A stretch of DNA of 50,845 nucleotides, taken from positions 1-50,845 of the forward strand of contig NZ_SMKV01000038.1 of NCBI RefSeq assembly GCF_004348445.1, given 5' to 3'. Source of the stretch: Saccharopolyspora aridisoli (GTDB lineage Bacteria; Actinomycetota; Actinomycetes; Mycobacteriales; Pseudonocardiaceae). Shown here one piece after another: positions 23,993 through 32,825 of the stretch. A program made the translations under genes and the position numbers. The notes under the pieces were generated by a model. That model was given only the letters and a program-made list of their open reading frames with translations, made no database searches and had not been told where the DNA came from. The number at the start of each line of letters is the position of its first letter. The first letter of the stretch is position 1.

Positions 23993-25219
23993 TCAGCCCA
24001 GGCCGTGGCCGGCCAGGTAGGCGCGGGTGCGCTCGGGTGTGGCGAGGATGTCCCACTGGCGGTCGGGGTGGTTGAAGTTCTCGGTGAACTCATCGGCCAC
24101 CGCGGGGGTGGTGGCCATCGCGCCCAGCAGGTCCTGCAGGTGCTGCGGCGGCGGACTGGAGAGCATGAGGTTGGTCCAGTCGGTGGTGGCGCGCACCAGG
24201 TTTCGCCTGCGCGCGGCGAGTTTGCGGCAGAAGCGCTCGTCGAAGTGGGGATCGTCGAGGATCTGCCGGCCCAGCTCCCACGCCGAGTAGGACGCGCAGT
24301 TGGCTCCCTGGCCCACCACCGGGTCGACCACGGCGTGCGCGTCGCCCGCGGCGATGACCGGGCGGCCGCTGGGCAGCATCGCGAAGTCCTCGCGGATGCC
24401 CGGGGTGATCGCGCCCTGCAGCAGGTCCAGCGGCCGGGTCAGCCCGAAGCGCGCCGGGTCGACGCGTTCGTGCACCGACGGGTGGTGTTCGCGCAGGATC
24501 TCCAGCACCAGGCGGTGGAACGCCGCCGGATCGGCGTCGTAGGAGCACGCGGCGATCGCCTCGAACGCCCCGCCCGGCACGGCTTCGAACAGCAGCGCCG
24601 AGACCTGCCCGGTGAACGACAGCATCGGGATCTCGATCAGTTCCCCGTGTCCCGGGGCGATGCTCAGCGTCACGCCTCGGGGTTCGGCCGGGGCGATGCC
24701 GTCGTAAAGCCCGACGCACAACCGGCGTTGCGGCCGGTCGAACGGGCTGAGATCAGCGCGCCGCGGGAACAGCTCGGACAGCCCGCCGCGCCCGGTGGCG
24801 ATGACGACCAGGTCGTGGCGCCGCGCCAGCTCCTCGACCTCGGCGGGGGTGATGGTGCGGTGTTCGAAAGTGCCTCCCGCGTCGCAGAAGTCGTGCACCA
24901 GCCGCGGCAGCAACATCCGCTGGTCCACCGCCCGCGAGGGGGCGCTGAACCTGCCGATGAACCGCGCCGGTGACGGGCCGCCGAGGTAGTGGTGGTGCAC
25001 GCCGTAGCCGAACTCGCCTGCGTCCCAGTGCTCCACGTTCAGGGCGCGTTCACGGCTGATGGTGACGTGGTGGTGAGCCACGGCGTTGGGCAACCGGCCC
25101 GACCCCAGCTGCTGCGGTGCGCGCTCGCTGTAGAGCGTCACCGGCACGCCTTGGCGGCGCAGCAGCATCCCCAGGTGCAGGCCCGCCACACCCGCGCCCA
25201 CGATCCCGATCCCCTCCAT
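23993..25219 (-). CDS. StyA-like FAD monooxygenase / oxidoreductase
   Basis: 408 residues. MEGIGIVGAGVAGLHLGMLL is the FAD GxGxxG fold, GVPVTLYSER the second strand and VIAAGDAHAVVDPVVGQGAN the flavin ribityl motif. AVDQRMLLPRL and the long central sheet match the styrene monooxygenase StyA substrate-binding domain. Such enzymes epoxidise aromatics using FADH2 delivered by a partner reductase; no reductase gene is next to it. AGGGGGA lies before the ATG, and a much longer reading upstream is rejected. The stop is 13 bases from the convergent pentapeptide gene. Confidence 0.8.
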   Translation of the reverse strand: MEGIGIVGAGVAGLHLGMLLRRQGVPVTLYSERAPQQLGSGRLPNAVAHHHVTISRERALNVEHWDAGEFGYGVHHHYLGGPSPARFIGRFSAPSRAVDQRMLLPRLVHDFCDAGGTFEHRTITPAEVEELARRHDLVVIATGRGGLSELFPRRADLSPFDRPQRRLCVGLYDGIAPAEPRGVTLSIAPGHGELIEIPMLSFTGQVSALLFEAVPGGAFEAIAACSYDADPAAFHRLVLEILREHHPSVHERVDPARFGLTRPLDLLQGAITPGIREDFAMLPSGRPVIAAGDAHAVVDPVVGQGANCASYSAWELGRQILDDPHFDERFCRKLAARRRNLVRATTDWTNLMLSSPPPQHLQDLLGAMATTPAVADEFTENFNHPDRQWDILATPERTRAYLAGHGLG

Positions 25220-25359
25220 CACGGTCCCCCTGCACTCGGCTGGACAAAACCTCTCCAGCCTCCTCGCCGGTGCCGGGGCGGACAATCCGCCATCCTGCGG
25301 CCCCGGGGTTGGTCCGAACCGGTCTTCCACGGTCGGATTCGGCTGAGAAACTGCTGGGC

Positions 25360-25860
25360 ATGGACCAGACCGCAGCACGACGCGGCGGGATGCACCGTCG
25401 TCGCGGCACCGCGCGCGCCGTCGTGCTGGCGGTGGTGTTCGGGCTGATCGCGGGAGCGGTCACGGCCATCGCGCAGGGCATGCTGCGCGGCTATCCCGCC
25501 TCCACCGGGCTGATGGTGTTCTGGGCCGCCGCGGCGCTGATCGCCGGACCGCTGCTGGGCGTGGGAGCGCAGTGGCTGCGGCGGCGGCCGGGAACCCGCG
25601 CGGCGCTGGGTCTTTCGGCGCTGTGCGGGGTGCTGCTCGGCGAGGCCGGGTACGGGCTGCTGGTCATCGCGCAGAGCACCTCGTCGGTGTACTGGTGGGG
25701 TCAGGGGCTCGTCGGGGTGCTGCTGGTGGCCGCGGGTGCGGGATGGAAGCTGCGCGGGGTGGGTCTGGTCGTGCAGGCGGTGCTGTTCACCGCGGCGGTG
25801 GCGATGGTGTTCGTGGTGCTTCACACGCACGGCCCGGCGCTGATGCTGCTCGTGCCATGA
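25360..25860 (+). CDS. Integral membrane protein (DUF6518-like)
   Basis: 166 residues. After a basic N-terminus (AARRGGMHRRRGTAR), about five hydrophobic segments follow: VVLAVVFGLIAGAVTAIAQG, TGLMVFWAAAALIAGPLLG, ALCGVLLGEAGYGLLVI, GLVGVLLVAAGAG and VQAVLFTAAVAMVFVVLH. The order resembles the DUF6518 group, but this is tentative. No function known. Its TGA overlaps an ATG at 25857 (ATGA), which would have coupled it to the SDR gene that follows, now broken. Confidence 0.6.
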   Translation: MDQTAARRGGMHRRRGTARAVVLAVVFGLIAGAVTAIAQGMLRGYPASTGLMVFWAAAALIAGPLLGVGAQWLRRRPGTRAALGLSALCGVLLGEAGYGLLVIAQSTSSVYWWGQGLVGVLLVAAGAGWKLRGVGLVVQAVLFTAAVAMVFVVLHTHGPALMLLVP

Positions 25861-26605
25861 TCAGCGCGTCTCACGATCGTCACCGGTGGTTCGCGCGGTA
25901 TCGGCGCGGCCACCGCGCTGGTGCTGGCCCGCGCCGGCCACGACCTCGTCCTGGGCAGCCGCAGCGCGACCGGGCAGGCCGAGTCGGTCGCCGAGCAGGC
26001 CCGCGCCGAAGGCGTGCGGGCGGTGGCGGTGCGCGCCGATGTCACCAGCGAGTCCGATGTGGACGGGCTGTTCGCCGCGGCGGCCGAGCTGGGTCAGGTG
26101 ACGCCGGCTGGTCAACAACGCCGGGTTGACCGCCCACATCGCTGATCTCGCCGACACCCCCACCGAGGTCGTCCGGCACGTGCTCGAGGTCAACCTGCTG
26201 GGCACGATCCTGTGCTCCCGCCGCGCGGCCCAGGTGATGTCGACACGGCGGGGTGGTGCGGGCGAGGCGATCGTCAACGTCTCCTCCAGCGGCGCCACCC
26301 TCGGCTCCCCGCACGAGTACGTGCACTACGCCGCCGCTGAAGCTGGGGTGGACGCGCTCACCACGGGATTGGCGAAGGAGCTGGCGAGCGAAGGGATCCG
26401 CGTCAACGCCGTGGCTCCCGGGCTGGTGCGCACCGGCATCCACGCCGGGGCCGGACGGCCCGAGCGCGTCGAGACCGCCGTGGCCCGCGTCCCGGCAGGC
26501 CGTGCCGGTGAACCCGAGGAGATCGCCCCGGCCATCGCCTGGCTGCTGGGCGAGCAGGCCACCTACACCAGCGGCGCCGTGCTGCGCGTGGCCGGAGGCC
26601 TGTGA
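25857..26605 (+). pseudogene. SDR family oxidoreductase with two frameshifts
   Basis: The frame that starts at the ATG leaves the SDR pattern at once; the next frame gives LTIVTGGSRGIGAATALVLA (cofactor loop) up to about 26100. A second one-base shift follows, and RLVNNAGLTAHIADLAD, NVSSSGATLGSPHEYVHYAAAEAG and LRVAGGL complete the enzyme. Ser and Tyr are present, but the usual catalytic Lys position (YxxxK) reads YAAAE, a Glu. Removing one base near 26103 restores the middle junction. Either a young pseudogene or two sequence errors; the Lys to Glu change argues for real loss. Confidence 0.75.
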
Positions 26606-26633
26606 CAACCCGGCCCCCACGGGCGGGCTCTGC

Positions 26634-27485
26634 TCACCGCCGGTAGAGCTCGGTGAGCAGGTCGACGACCTTGCCCGCGTGGGCGTGCCGCTCGTCGCGC
26701 CACCAGATGACCCGCACCGGGATCGGTGGAGCGTCGCGCACCGGCCGGAACACCACACCGCTGCGCCGGTACTGGGTGAGGGTGGCCTCGGAGGTGATGC
26801 CCACGACGCGTCCGCTGGAAACCGCGGTGAGCCAGTCATCGACGTCGGCGGTGTAGTCGAACCCGGGCCGCTGGTCCTCCGGCCACAGCTGCGGGGTGGT
26901 GGAACCGGCGCGGCGGTCGATGAGCACGGTGCGCTCGGCGATGTCGCTCAACCGCACGAACCGGCGCCGCGCCCACGCGTCATCGGTGGCCATCGCGCAG
27001 TACCGGCGCTCCAGACCCACCACCACTCCGGAGAACCGGCGCCGATCGGGTTCCGAGCGCACCACCGCAAGGTCGCACGCGCCTTCGCCGAGTCCCGCGG
27101 TCGCCGAGTTGGTGCGCACCAGCTGCAACCGCACCTCCGGCCACGACTCCGCCCAGCGCCGCTGGAAGGCCACCGTGTGCCGACCCATCGCCGACCACGC
27201 ATGACCCACGCGCAGGCTCGCGTCCCCGGTGGTGGCCTCGCGCACCAGGTCCTCGGCCTCGGCCAGCACCCGCCGCGCGCGGGCCAGGACCCGGGTGCCC
27301 GCAGCGGTGGGGGCGACCTGGCGGCTGGTGCGTCGCAACAACCGCACGCCGAGGGCGTTTTCCAGTCCGGCCAGGGTTCGCGATACCTGCGCCTGCGACA
27401 GGCCGAGTTCGCCGGCGGCGTCGGTGAAGGTGCCGTTCTCCACGATGGCCACCAGGCATCGCAGCTGCCGCAACTCCACATCCAT
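26634..27485 (-). CDS. LysR family transcriptional regulator
   Basis: 283 residues. MDVELRQLRCLVAIVENGTF, then FTDAAGELGLSQAQVSRTLAGLENALGVRL is the N-terminal winged helix; residues ~90-283 are the effector domain (SLRVGHAWSAMGRHTV, CDLAVVRSEPDRRRF). LysR proteins usually control the divergent gene, here the EamA transporter 69 bases away, and respond to a small molecule. ATG 27485 is the start that fits the family (M.LRQLR.FVAV). The stop is 28 bases beyond the convergent broken SDR. Confidence 0.9.
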   Translation of the reverse strand: MDVELRQLRCLVAIVENGTFTDAAGELGLSQAQVSRTLAGLENALGVRLLRRTSRQVAPTAAGTRVLARARRVLAEAEDLVREATTGDASLRVGHAWSAMGRHTVAFQRRWAESWPEVRLQLVRTNSATAGLGEGACDLAVVRSEPDRRRFSGVVVGLERRYCAMATDDAWARRRFVRLSDIAERTVLIDRRAGSTTPQLWPEDQRPGFDYTADVDDWLTAVSSGRVVGITSEATLTQYRRSGVVFRPVRDAPPIPVRVIWWRDERHAHAGKVVDLLTELYRR

Positions 27486-27554
27486 GCATCCAGCGTATCG
27501 GTGGCGTGGCGGATGCATTTTGCGCAACGAACCCCCGGCGGGACGGTGAGCGGC

Positions 27555-28424
27555 ATGGCCACCACGCACACCCCCGCACCGACCGCCCCAGCGACTTCCT
27601 CGCGCGGAGCGGGGGTGGCGTTGATGTCGGGCAGTGCGGTGTCCAACCAGACCGGCGCCGCGATCGGGTCGCTGGCCTTCGACACCATCACCCCCGCCGG
27701 GGTCGTCGCCGTGCGCCAGTGGATCGCCGCGGTGGTGCTGCTGGCCACCACCAGGCCGCGCCTGCGCGAGTTCACCTCAGCGCAGTGGCGGCTGGTGATC
27801 GCCTTGGCCGGGGTGTTCGCGGTCATCAACCTCGCCCTCTACAGCGCCATCGACCGCATCGGGCTCGGCCTGGCCGTCACCCTGGAATTCCTCGGACCCC
27901 TAGCGGTCGCCCTGGCCGGATCGCGCCGCCGCATCGACCTGACGTGCGCGCTGCTGGCCGCGGCAGGTGTGGCGGTGCTGATGCGCCCGCAGCCCAGCGC
28001 CGACTACCTCGGCATGGGGCTGGCGCTGCTGGCCGCGGTGTGCTGGGCCTGCTACATCCTGCTCAACCACGCGTTGGGCCGAACCCTGCCCGGCGCGCAG
28101 GGCACCGCCACCGCCTGCGGGCTCTCCGGCCTGCTGTTCGTGCCGATCGGCATCGGCGTGCTCGTCACCCACCCGCCCACCTGGCACGCCCTGGGCTACG
28201 CCGTCACCGCGGGTGTGCTGTCCTCGGCGGTGCCGTTCCTGTGCGACGCCCTGGCGCTGCGCCGCGTGCCCGCACCGCTGTTCGCGATCTTCATGAGCCT
28301 CAACCCGGTGCTGGCAGCCACCGCCGGCCTGCTCATCCTCGGCCAGCACCTCGACGTCTGGCAGTGGGCGTCCATCGCCGCCATCGTCACCGCAAACACC
28401 ACCACCGTCCTCACCCGCCGGTGA
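27555..28424 (+). CDS. EamA family (RhtA-like) transporter
   Basis: 289 residues with about ten membrane helices in two EamA repeats. GAAIGSLAFDTITPAGVVAV is in repeat one, IDRIGLGLAVTLEFLGPL the signature of the RhtA threonine/homoserine exporter branch, and LRRVPAPLFAIFMSLNPVLA its counterpart in repeat two. It is expected to export amino acids or metabolites. ATG 27555 is used; GTG 27546 is possible. Divergently paired with the LysR gene, which probably regulates it. Confidence 0.85.
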   Translation: MATTHTPAPTAPATSSRGAGVALMSGSAVSNQTGAAIGSLAFDTITPAGVVAVRQWIAAVVLLATTRPRLREFTSAQWRLVIALAGVFAVINLALYSAIDRIGLGLAVTLEFLGPLAVALAGSRRRIDLTCALLAAAGVAVLMRPQPSADYLGMGLALLAAVCWACYILLNHALGRTLPGAQGTATACGLSGLLFVPIGIGVLVTHPPTWHALGYAVTAGVLSSAVPFLCDALALRRVPAPLFAIFMSLNPVLAATAGLLILGQHLDVWQWASIAAIVTANTTTVLTRR

Positions 28425-28538
28425 TCGCGGCGCTCGGGCTCGGGGCCCCGCACCCTCCACCACGTTCACCAGGTTCGCGATGGGCTAGCTTTGCGCACAA
28501 CACCCACCACGAGCACGAACACTCGTCAGGAGGCCCGC

Positions 28539-28934
28539 TTGCCCACCCCGCAAGGCACCACCGCGGTGCCCCGAATCCTCGCCCGAACCGATCAGCGCAC
28601 CGCGCCCGCAGGTGAGGGGGAGAGCGGGGCCGTCTGGAAGCTCCAGGAAGAGCAACGAGACCTGGACTCCAACATCATCGCCTTGCTGCCGGAAGGCACC
28701 ATCGACGCGCACACCGGACCTGACCTCGACGTCCTCATCCACGTCCTGGCCGGATCCGGGCAGCTGGCCACCGAACTCGACACCCTCGAGCTGATGCCCG
28801 GCGCGCTCGTGTGGCTTCCGCGGCGGTCCCGCCGCCAGTTCACAGCAGGACCCGAGGGCCTGCGCTACCTCACCGTGCACCAACGCCGACAAGCCCTCGT
28901 TCTCGACGCGCCCCCGTCCCGAACCGCTCCCTGA
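28539..28934 (+). CDS. Cupin-domain protein
   Basis: 131 residues if started at TTG 28539, which has AGGAGG at 28528-28533 with a 5-base gap; an upstream ATG lacks a site. GTIDAHTGPDLDVLIHVLAGSG is cupin motif 1 (His present, with Asp/Asp in place of the usual His-Glu) and ELMPGALVWLPRRSRRQF is motif 2, followed by GLRYLTVHQRRQAL. Only part of the usual metal set is visible, so catalysis is doubtful; binding or sensing is possible. It is the last intact gene before the mobile-element region. Confidence 0.75.
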   Translation: MPTPQGTTAVPRILARTDQRTAPAGEGESGAVWKLQEEQRDLDSNIIALLPEGTIDAHTGPDLDVLIHVLAGSGQLATELDTLELMPGALVWLPRRSRRQFTAGPEGLRYLTVHQRRQALVLDAPPSRTAP

Positions 28935-28985
28935 AGGCCTTCGATCTCTTCCGCCGCTGATCGTCCACGCGCGTGCGGTCAGTGA

Positions 28986-29190
28986 TCACGACGGCTGGGA
29001 CCTGGCCAGCACGGCCGCCTCCTGCGCCGCCGCCTCGTCCAGCTCGAGCGGGCGTGAGTCGGTGAGCACCAACGCATTCGCACCGACCGGGCGCGCATCG
29101 GCCACAGACCCGGTCAATTCCACCCGCAGCAGTCCGACCCGATCACCTCGCGAAACCTGGCCACGCGGTAACCAGGCGTCTCGGTAGCAC
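28986..29190 (-). pseudogene. Truncated C-terminal gene fragment, unidentified
   Basis: A minus-strand frame reads SRGDRVGLLRVELTGSVADA, then RPVGANALVLTDSRPLELDE and AAAQEAAVLARSQPS with a stop at 28986. It has good codon bias and protein-like periodicity but no start, and runs into the resolvase remnant. I do not recognise the family. It is probably the end of a gene cut by the element that carried the resolvase. Confidence 0.4.
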
Positions 29191-29208
29191 GCGCCGAAGA
29201 AACAACGC

Positions 29209-29776
29209 TTAGCTCTGATCAGCGACTACAGCGCGGGCTTCTTGGTTGAGGTAGCCGTAGTCGTGCTGCGAGGCACGGTGAACAGGTCGGCGATCTCCTG
29301 GACGGTCTTCTCGCGTGCGTCGTAGAGCTGCTGGGCCAGCTCGGCCTGGTGCGCGGTGAGCTTGGGGCGCCGGCCGCCTTTGCGGCCGCGGGCGCGGGCG
29401 GCGGCGAGGCCCTCGTTGGTGTTGGCCACGATGAGGTCGCGCTGGAATTCGGCGACGGCGGCCAGCATCCGGTAGACCATTCGCCCTTCGGCGGTGGTGG
29501 TGTCGATGCCCTGCTCGAGGAACCGGAACGCGACATCGCGCCTGCGGAACTCGTCCAGCAGAGAGACGAGATGCGCGGTCGAGCGCCCGACCCGATCGAG
29601 GCGGGTGCACATGAGCACGTCCCCTGCGCGCAGCACCTCGTTCACCACGTCCCATTGCGGGCGGGAGGACTTCGCTCCGGAGGTGTGGTCGACGTAGGTG
29701 TTCTCCTCGGCGACGCCGGCGCGGATCAGCGCGTGGCGCTGGGCGTCGGGGTTTGGTCGCCGGTGGACACGCGCAT
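29209..29776 (-). pseudogene. Tn3-type resolvase/invertase (small serine recombinase), frameshifted
   Basis: IGYMRVSTGDQTP at the start contains the catalytic Ser region; a missing base near 29750 shifts into DAQRHALIRAGVAEENTYVD and VLMCTRLDRVGRSTAHLVSL, then FLEQGIDTTTAEGRMVYRML, all diagnostic of small serine recombinases (~185 residues). A second one-base change near 29255 splits the helix-turn-helix, whose last part YGYLNQEARAVVADQS is in a third frame. Repairing two bases restores a whole protein, so it died recently or contains sequence errors. Confidence 0.85.
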
Positions 29777-29985
29777 GTAGCCGATCTCCCTGAGCGTCGA
29801 CAATAGTCGATCACACCGTTTGCCGACGACGTTGTTTGCCGACGCGAGTTTTCGACACTGCCCACCTGCGGAAACATGCGGCACCTCGCTGGTGTTGGCA
29901 AACGACCGATTCCCGACCGCCAAAGATGGCCATTAGTTCGCGCCACGACGCAGGCCCAGGGGCGTGCGGAGAGACGGCGTGGGTG

Positions 29986-30894
29986 CTACTCGGCGGCTTT
30001 CCCCAGCGGGGTGCTGCGCTGTTCGAGGTCGCTGAGCCAGCGCAGGAACGCGCGTGCGGGTGCTGTGTGGTGGGGGGCGTCGAGGGGTCGAAAAAGGTAG
30101 TGGGCTTGGCGCATGGGCCAGGTCTGATCGAGGGCGAGGCTGACGCGGCCGGCGCGGACGGCGGTGCGCGCGAAGCGTTCGGGGATAGCAGCGCAGGCGT
30201 CGTCGGCGGCGGCGATCTCGAGTGCGGCAACGCTGGTGTCCACGGTGATGGCGCGCTCGGGTAGTGCGGCGTCGTCGGGCAGGATGCGCTGCCATACATC
30301 GTCGAATCCGAGAACCTGGACTCGGGGGCGGGCGGCGAGGTCGGTGACTGAGGTGATCGGACCGTAGCGGGCGGTGTGTGCGGGGCCGTGGATGACCACG
30401 GCGTTGTCGTGGTGAAGCAGCTCGCTGTTGACGTCGGGCCACGGTCCGCGTCCTTGGTGGATGTCGATGTCGACTTCGCCGGGGGTCAGGGCCTCGGACC
30501 AGACGGCGCAGACAAGGCGTAGATCGATCTCGGGGTGCGTTTGCTGGAACTCGTGAACCTGGGGGGCCAGCCAGGTGGTCGCGTAGGAGACCTGGGTGCG
30601 CACGGTGAGCTGTTCGCGTCGTACGGCGCCGAACAATCCGCTGGTGGCTACTGCGAGGTCGGCCAAGCTCTCGCGGACCGCGGGCAGGTAGGCCCGGCCG
30701 AGTTCGGTGAGCTCAACGCTGCGCGCAAGACGTTCGAACAGGCGCACACCGAGGTGGGTCTCCAACGTCCGGATGCGCTGGCTGATCGTTGCGGGAGACA
30801 GGTGCAGTTCGTCGGCAGCGGCGGCGAAGTTTTCCAGCCGGGCAGCGGCCTCGAATGCCTGAACACAGGGAAGCGGAGGAAGGGGAGCACGCAC
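29986..30894 (-). CDS. LysR (GcvA-like) regulator, divergent from tmpAB
   Basis: 302 residues. LPPLPCVQAFEAAARLENFA, then AAADELHLSPATISQRIRTLETHLGVRLFERL is the winged helix with the GcvA-like opening. The effector domain includes YATTWLAPQVHEFQQTHPEID and FDDVWQRILPDD. It starts at GTG 30894 and shares a 132-base promoter region with the tmpA-like gene, the standard layout for a LysR activator of a catabolic operon. The 21-base palindrome at 30900 lies just before its start and may mediate autoregulation. Its ligand is likely the phosphonate or its product, by inference. Confidence 0.9.
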   Translation of the reverse strand: MRAPLPPLPCVQAFEAAARLENFAAAADELHLSPATISQRIRTLETHLGVRLFERLARSVELTELGRAYLPAVRESLADLAVATSGLFGAVRREQLTVRTQVSYATTWLAPQVHEFQQTHPEIDLRLVCAVWSEALTPGEVDIDIHQGRGPWPDVNSELLHHDNAVVIHGPAHTARYGPITSVTDLAARPRVQVLGFDDVWQRILPDDAALPERAITVDTSVAALEIAAADDACAAIPERFARTAVRAGRVSLALDQTWPMRQAHYLFRPLDAPHHTAPARAFLRWLSDLEQRSTPLGKAAE

Positions 30895-30899
30895 TGGGG

Positions 30900-30920
30900 C
30901 GAGGTTACCTCCAAACCTCG
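30900..30920. promoter_or_regulatory. Candidate LysR operator between regulator and tmpA
   Basis: CGAGGTT (30900-30906) and AACCTCG (30914-30920) form a perfect interrupted palindrome, 7-7-7, six bases upstream of the LysR start codon. LysR proteins bind sites of this size and symmetry (often T-N11-A). It lies about 107 bases before tmpA, so it could serve as the recognition half of a longer site. Confidence 0.5.
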
Positions 30921-31026
30921 TCGAGCCTCATGCTTTTGGCGTCTCAGGGCCAGTACACGTTGTTTGATTGAGAGCTGAGTTGCGGCGAGGCTGGTGGTGA
31001 ACCGGCCGATCGAAAGGAGACCGCCG

Positions 31027-32235
31027 ATGATCGAGGTCACGCACCCGGACAGCGCTCAGCCCGCCGCTCCAAGCGTCGAACCGGAGGGCACTCTGATTCT
31101 CGGGGAACGCAGTCTGTCGCTTGTTTTGGATGGCCGGGAATGTCGCTTCCATTACGTGTGGCTGCGCGACAACAGCTGGGCGGCTGCCGACCGGGTCTTC
31201 CTGTCCAGCGAGCGCAAGCTGTTCACCCCCACCATCCCCGCGACGATCGCGCCGGCCAAGGCTGCGTTCGACCCGCACGAGGGCCTAAAGGTGCTCTGGA
31301 ATGACGGGCAGCAGTGTCGCTACTTGCCGGAGTGGCTGCGCCGGCATGACTACTCCGAGGCCCCTCGAGACGCGCGCCGCCACGCTGTGACCTTGTGGGG
31401 CGAGACCGGGATCGACGTGCCGCGGTTCGCTCACGCCGATGTCGTCAACACCCCTGAGGGCCAACTGGCCTATCTCGACGCCGTGATCGAGTACGGCGCG
31501 GCGATCGTTTCCGGTGTTCCCTCGGTCGATCACGAGGTCGAGCGGTTCGCCGAGACCATCGGACACGTCCGCGAGGTCGCCTTCGAACGCGTCCATAACG
31601 TCCGCCATGACCCCACCGGCTACAACGTCGCCCACACCCCCGGCGAACTCAAGCCCCACACCGACCTGCCCAGTTACAACTGGCCCCCGTCCATCCAGCT
31701 CCTGCACTTTCTGACCAACCAGACCACCGGCGGGGAATCGACCCTCGTCGACGGCTGGACCGCACTGGCTGAACTACGCAGGCAAGCGCCCGCCCACTTC
31801 GAGACGCTATGTCGGGTACCGGTGCCCTACCAGCTGTTCAGCCAGGACGAGGACACCTGGGCCGAGAACCCGATGATCCAGCTCGACACCGACGGCAACG
31901 TCAAGGTCTTCCGGTTCTCCAACCAGCTCGCCCAGCCTCTGTCGATCCCCTTCGACCAAGTCGAGATGTTCTACGACGCTTACCGCCACCTGGGCACCAT
32001 AATCGACTCCGGCCGCCACCGGGCCACCTTCAAGTCCGAAGACGGCGACCTGATCACCGTGCACTCGCACCGCGTACTCCACGGTCGGCTGCCCTACGAC
32101 CCGGCCAGCGGCGCACGCCACCTCCAAGACGTCTACATGGAGTTCGACGACTTCCTCGCGCGTCGCCGCGTGCTACGCGGCGAACACATGCCGCTGGCCG
32201 CCCAGAAGCCCGAAGAAACCCAGGAGGCGCCATGA
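31027..32235 (+). CDS. tmpA: TmpA-like Fe(II)/2-oxoglutarate dioxygenase (gamma-butyrobetaine hydroxylase family)
   Basis: 402 residues. The N-terminal ~110 residues are the GBBH-type domain (CRFHYVWLRDNSW at 39-51). The TauD-like core has GELKPHTDLPSY with iron ligands His211 and Asp213 and TVHSHRVLHGR with the distal His352 and the 2-oxoglutarate Arg. The family hydroxylates trimethylammonium substrates. The next gene is an HD-domain oxygenase, which identifies it as probable 2-(trimethylamino)ethylphosphonate hydroxylase rather than a carnitine enzyme. AAAGGAG precedes the ATG. Stop and next start overlap (ATGA), so translation is coupled. Substrate is inferred from pairing, not from sequence alone. 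Confidence 0.75.
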   Translation: MIEVTHPDSAQPAAPSVEPEGTLILGERSLSLVLDGRECRFHYVWLRDNSWAAADRVFLSSERKLFTPTIPATIAPAKAAFDPHEGLKVLWNDGQQCRYLPEWLRRHDYSEAPRDARRHAVTLWGETGIDVPRFAHADVVNTPEGQLAYLDAVIEYGAAIVSGVPSVDHEVERFAETIGHVREVAFERVHNVRHDPTGYNVAHTPGELKPHTDLPSYNWPPSIQLLHFLTNQTTGGESTLVDGWTALAELRRQAPAHFETLCRVPVPYQLFSQDEDTWAENPMIQLDTDGNVKVFRFSNQLAQPLSIPFDQVEMFYDAYRHLGTIIDSGRHRATFKSEDGDLITVHSHRVLHGRLPYDPASGARHLQDVYMEFDDFLARRRVLRGEHMPLAAQKPEETQEAP

Positions 32236-32825
32236 CATCCCAGGAAAAGACCGGTGGCCAGGCCCCGACCGTCAGCTTCACGGCGATGGCCGACGGGACG
32301 GCGCAGGACTACCAGCTCCTCGCTCAGTACGAGGACGTCGAACTCGCCCAGTTCCCCGACCGGATCTTGAGCTGGCTGAAAGCCATGGACAACCACACCG
32401 GCTACCAGGTCACCCGCCTCGAACACAGCCTCCAGGCCGCCACCCGTGCCTACCATGCCGGCGAGGACGAGGAGACCGTCGTGTGCGTACTCGTTCACGA
32501 CGTCGGCGACATGCTCGCCCCGGCGAACCACTCCGAGGTCGTCGCCGCCGTCGTCCGTCCCTACGTCTCCGAACGCAACTACTGGGTCCTCAAGCACCAC
32601 GGAGTGTTCCAAGGCATCTACTGGTTCCACCATGTCGGCGCCGACCCGCACACCCGCGAACGCTGGGCCGATCACCCCTGGTACCAGGACTGCGTGGACT
32701 TCTGCGCCAACTACGACCAGAACTCATTCGACCCCGACTACCCCACCACACCGCTGGAGTTCTTCGAACCCATGGTCCGCCGCATCTTCGCCCCCGACCG
32801 CGTCAAAGCCCTCGATCTGGAGTAG
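32232..32825 (+). CDS. tmpB: TmpB/PhnZ-like HD-domain mixed-valence diiron oxygenase
   Basis: 197 residues, the size of PhnZ and TmpB. The iron ligand pattern is visible: EHSLQAATRA (His65), VCVLVHDVGD (His89-Asp90), NHSEVVAAVVRPYV (His100), LKHHGVFQGIYWF (His122/123) and NYDQNSFDPDY (Asp162). The H to HD spacing of 24 equals that in PhnZ. TmpB cleaves the C-P bond of 1-hydroxy-2-trimethylaminoethylphosphonate to glycine betaine and phosphate. AGGAGG lies four bases before the ATG. No phosphonate transporter is in the window; one would be needed elsewhere. Confidence 0.75.
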   Translation: MTSQEKTGGQAPTVSFTAMADGTAQDYQLLAQYEDVELAQFPDRILSWLKAMDNHTGYQVTRLEHSLQAATRAYHAGEDEETVVCVLVHDVGDMLAPANHSEVVAAVVRPYVSERNYWVLKHHGVFQGIYWFHHVGADPHTRERWADHPWYQDCVDFCANYDQNSFDPDYPTTPLEFFEPMVRRIFAPDRVKALDLE

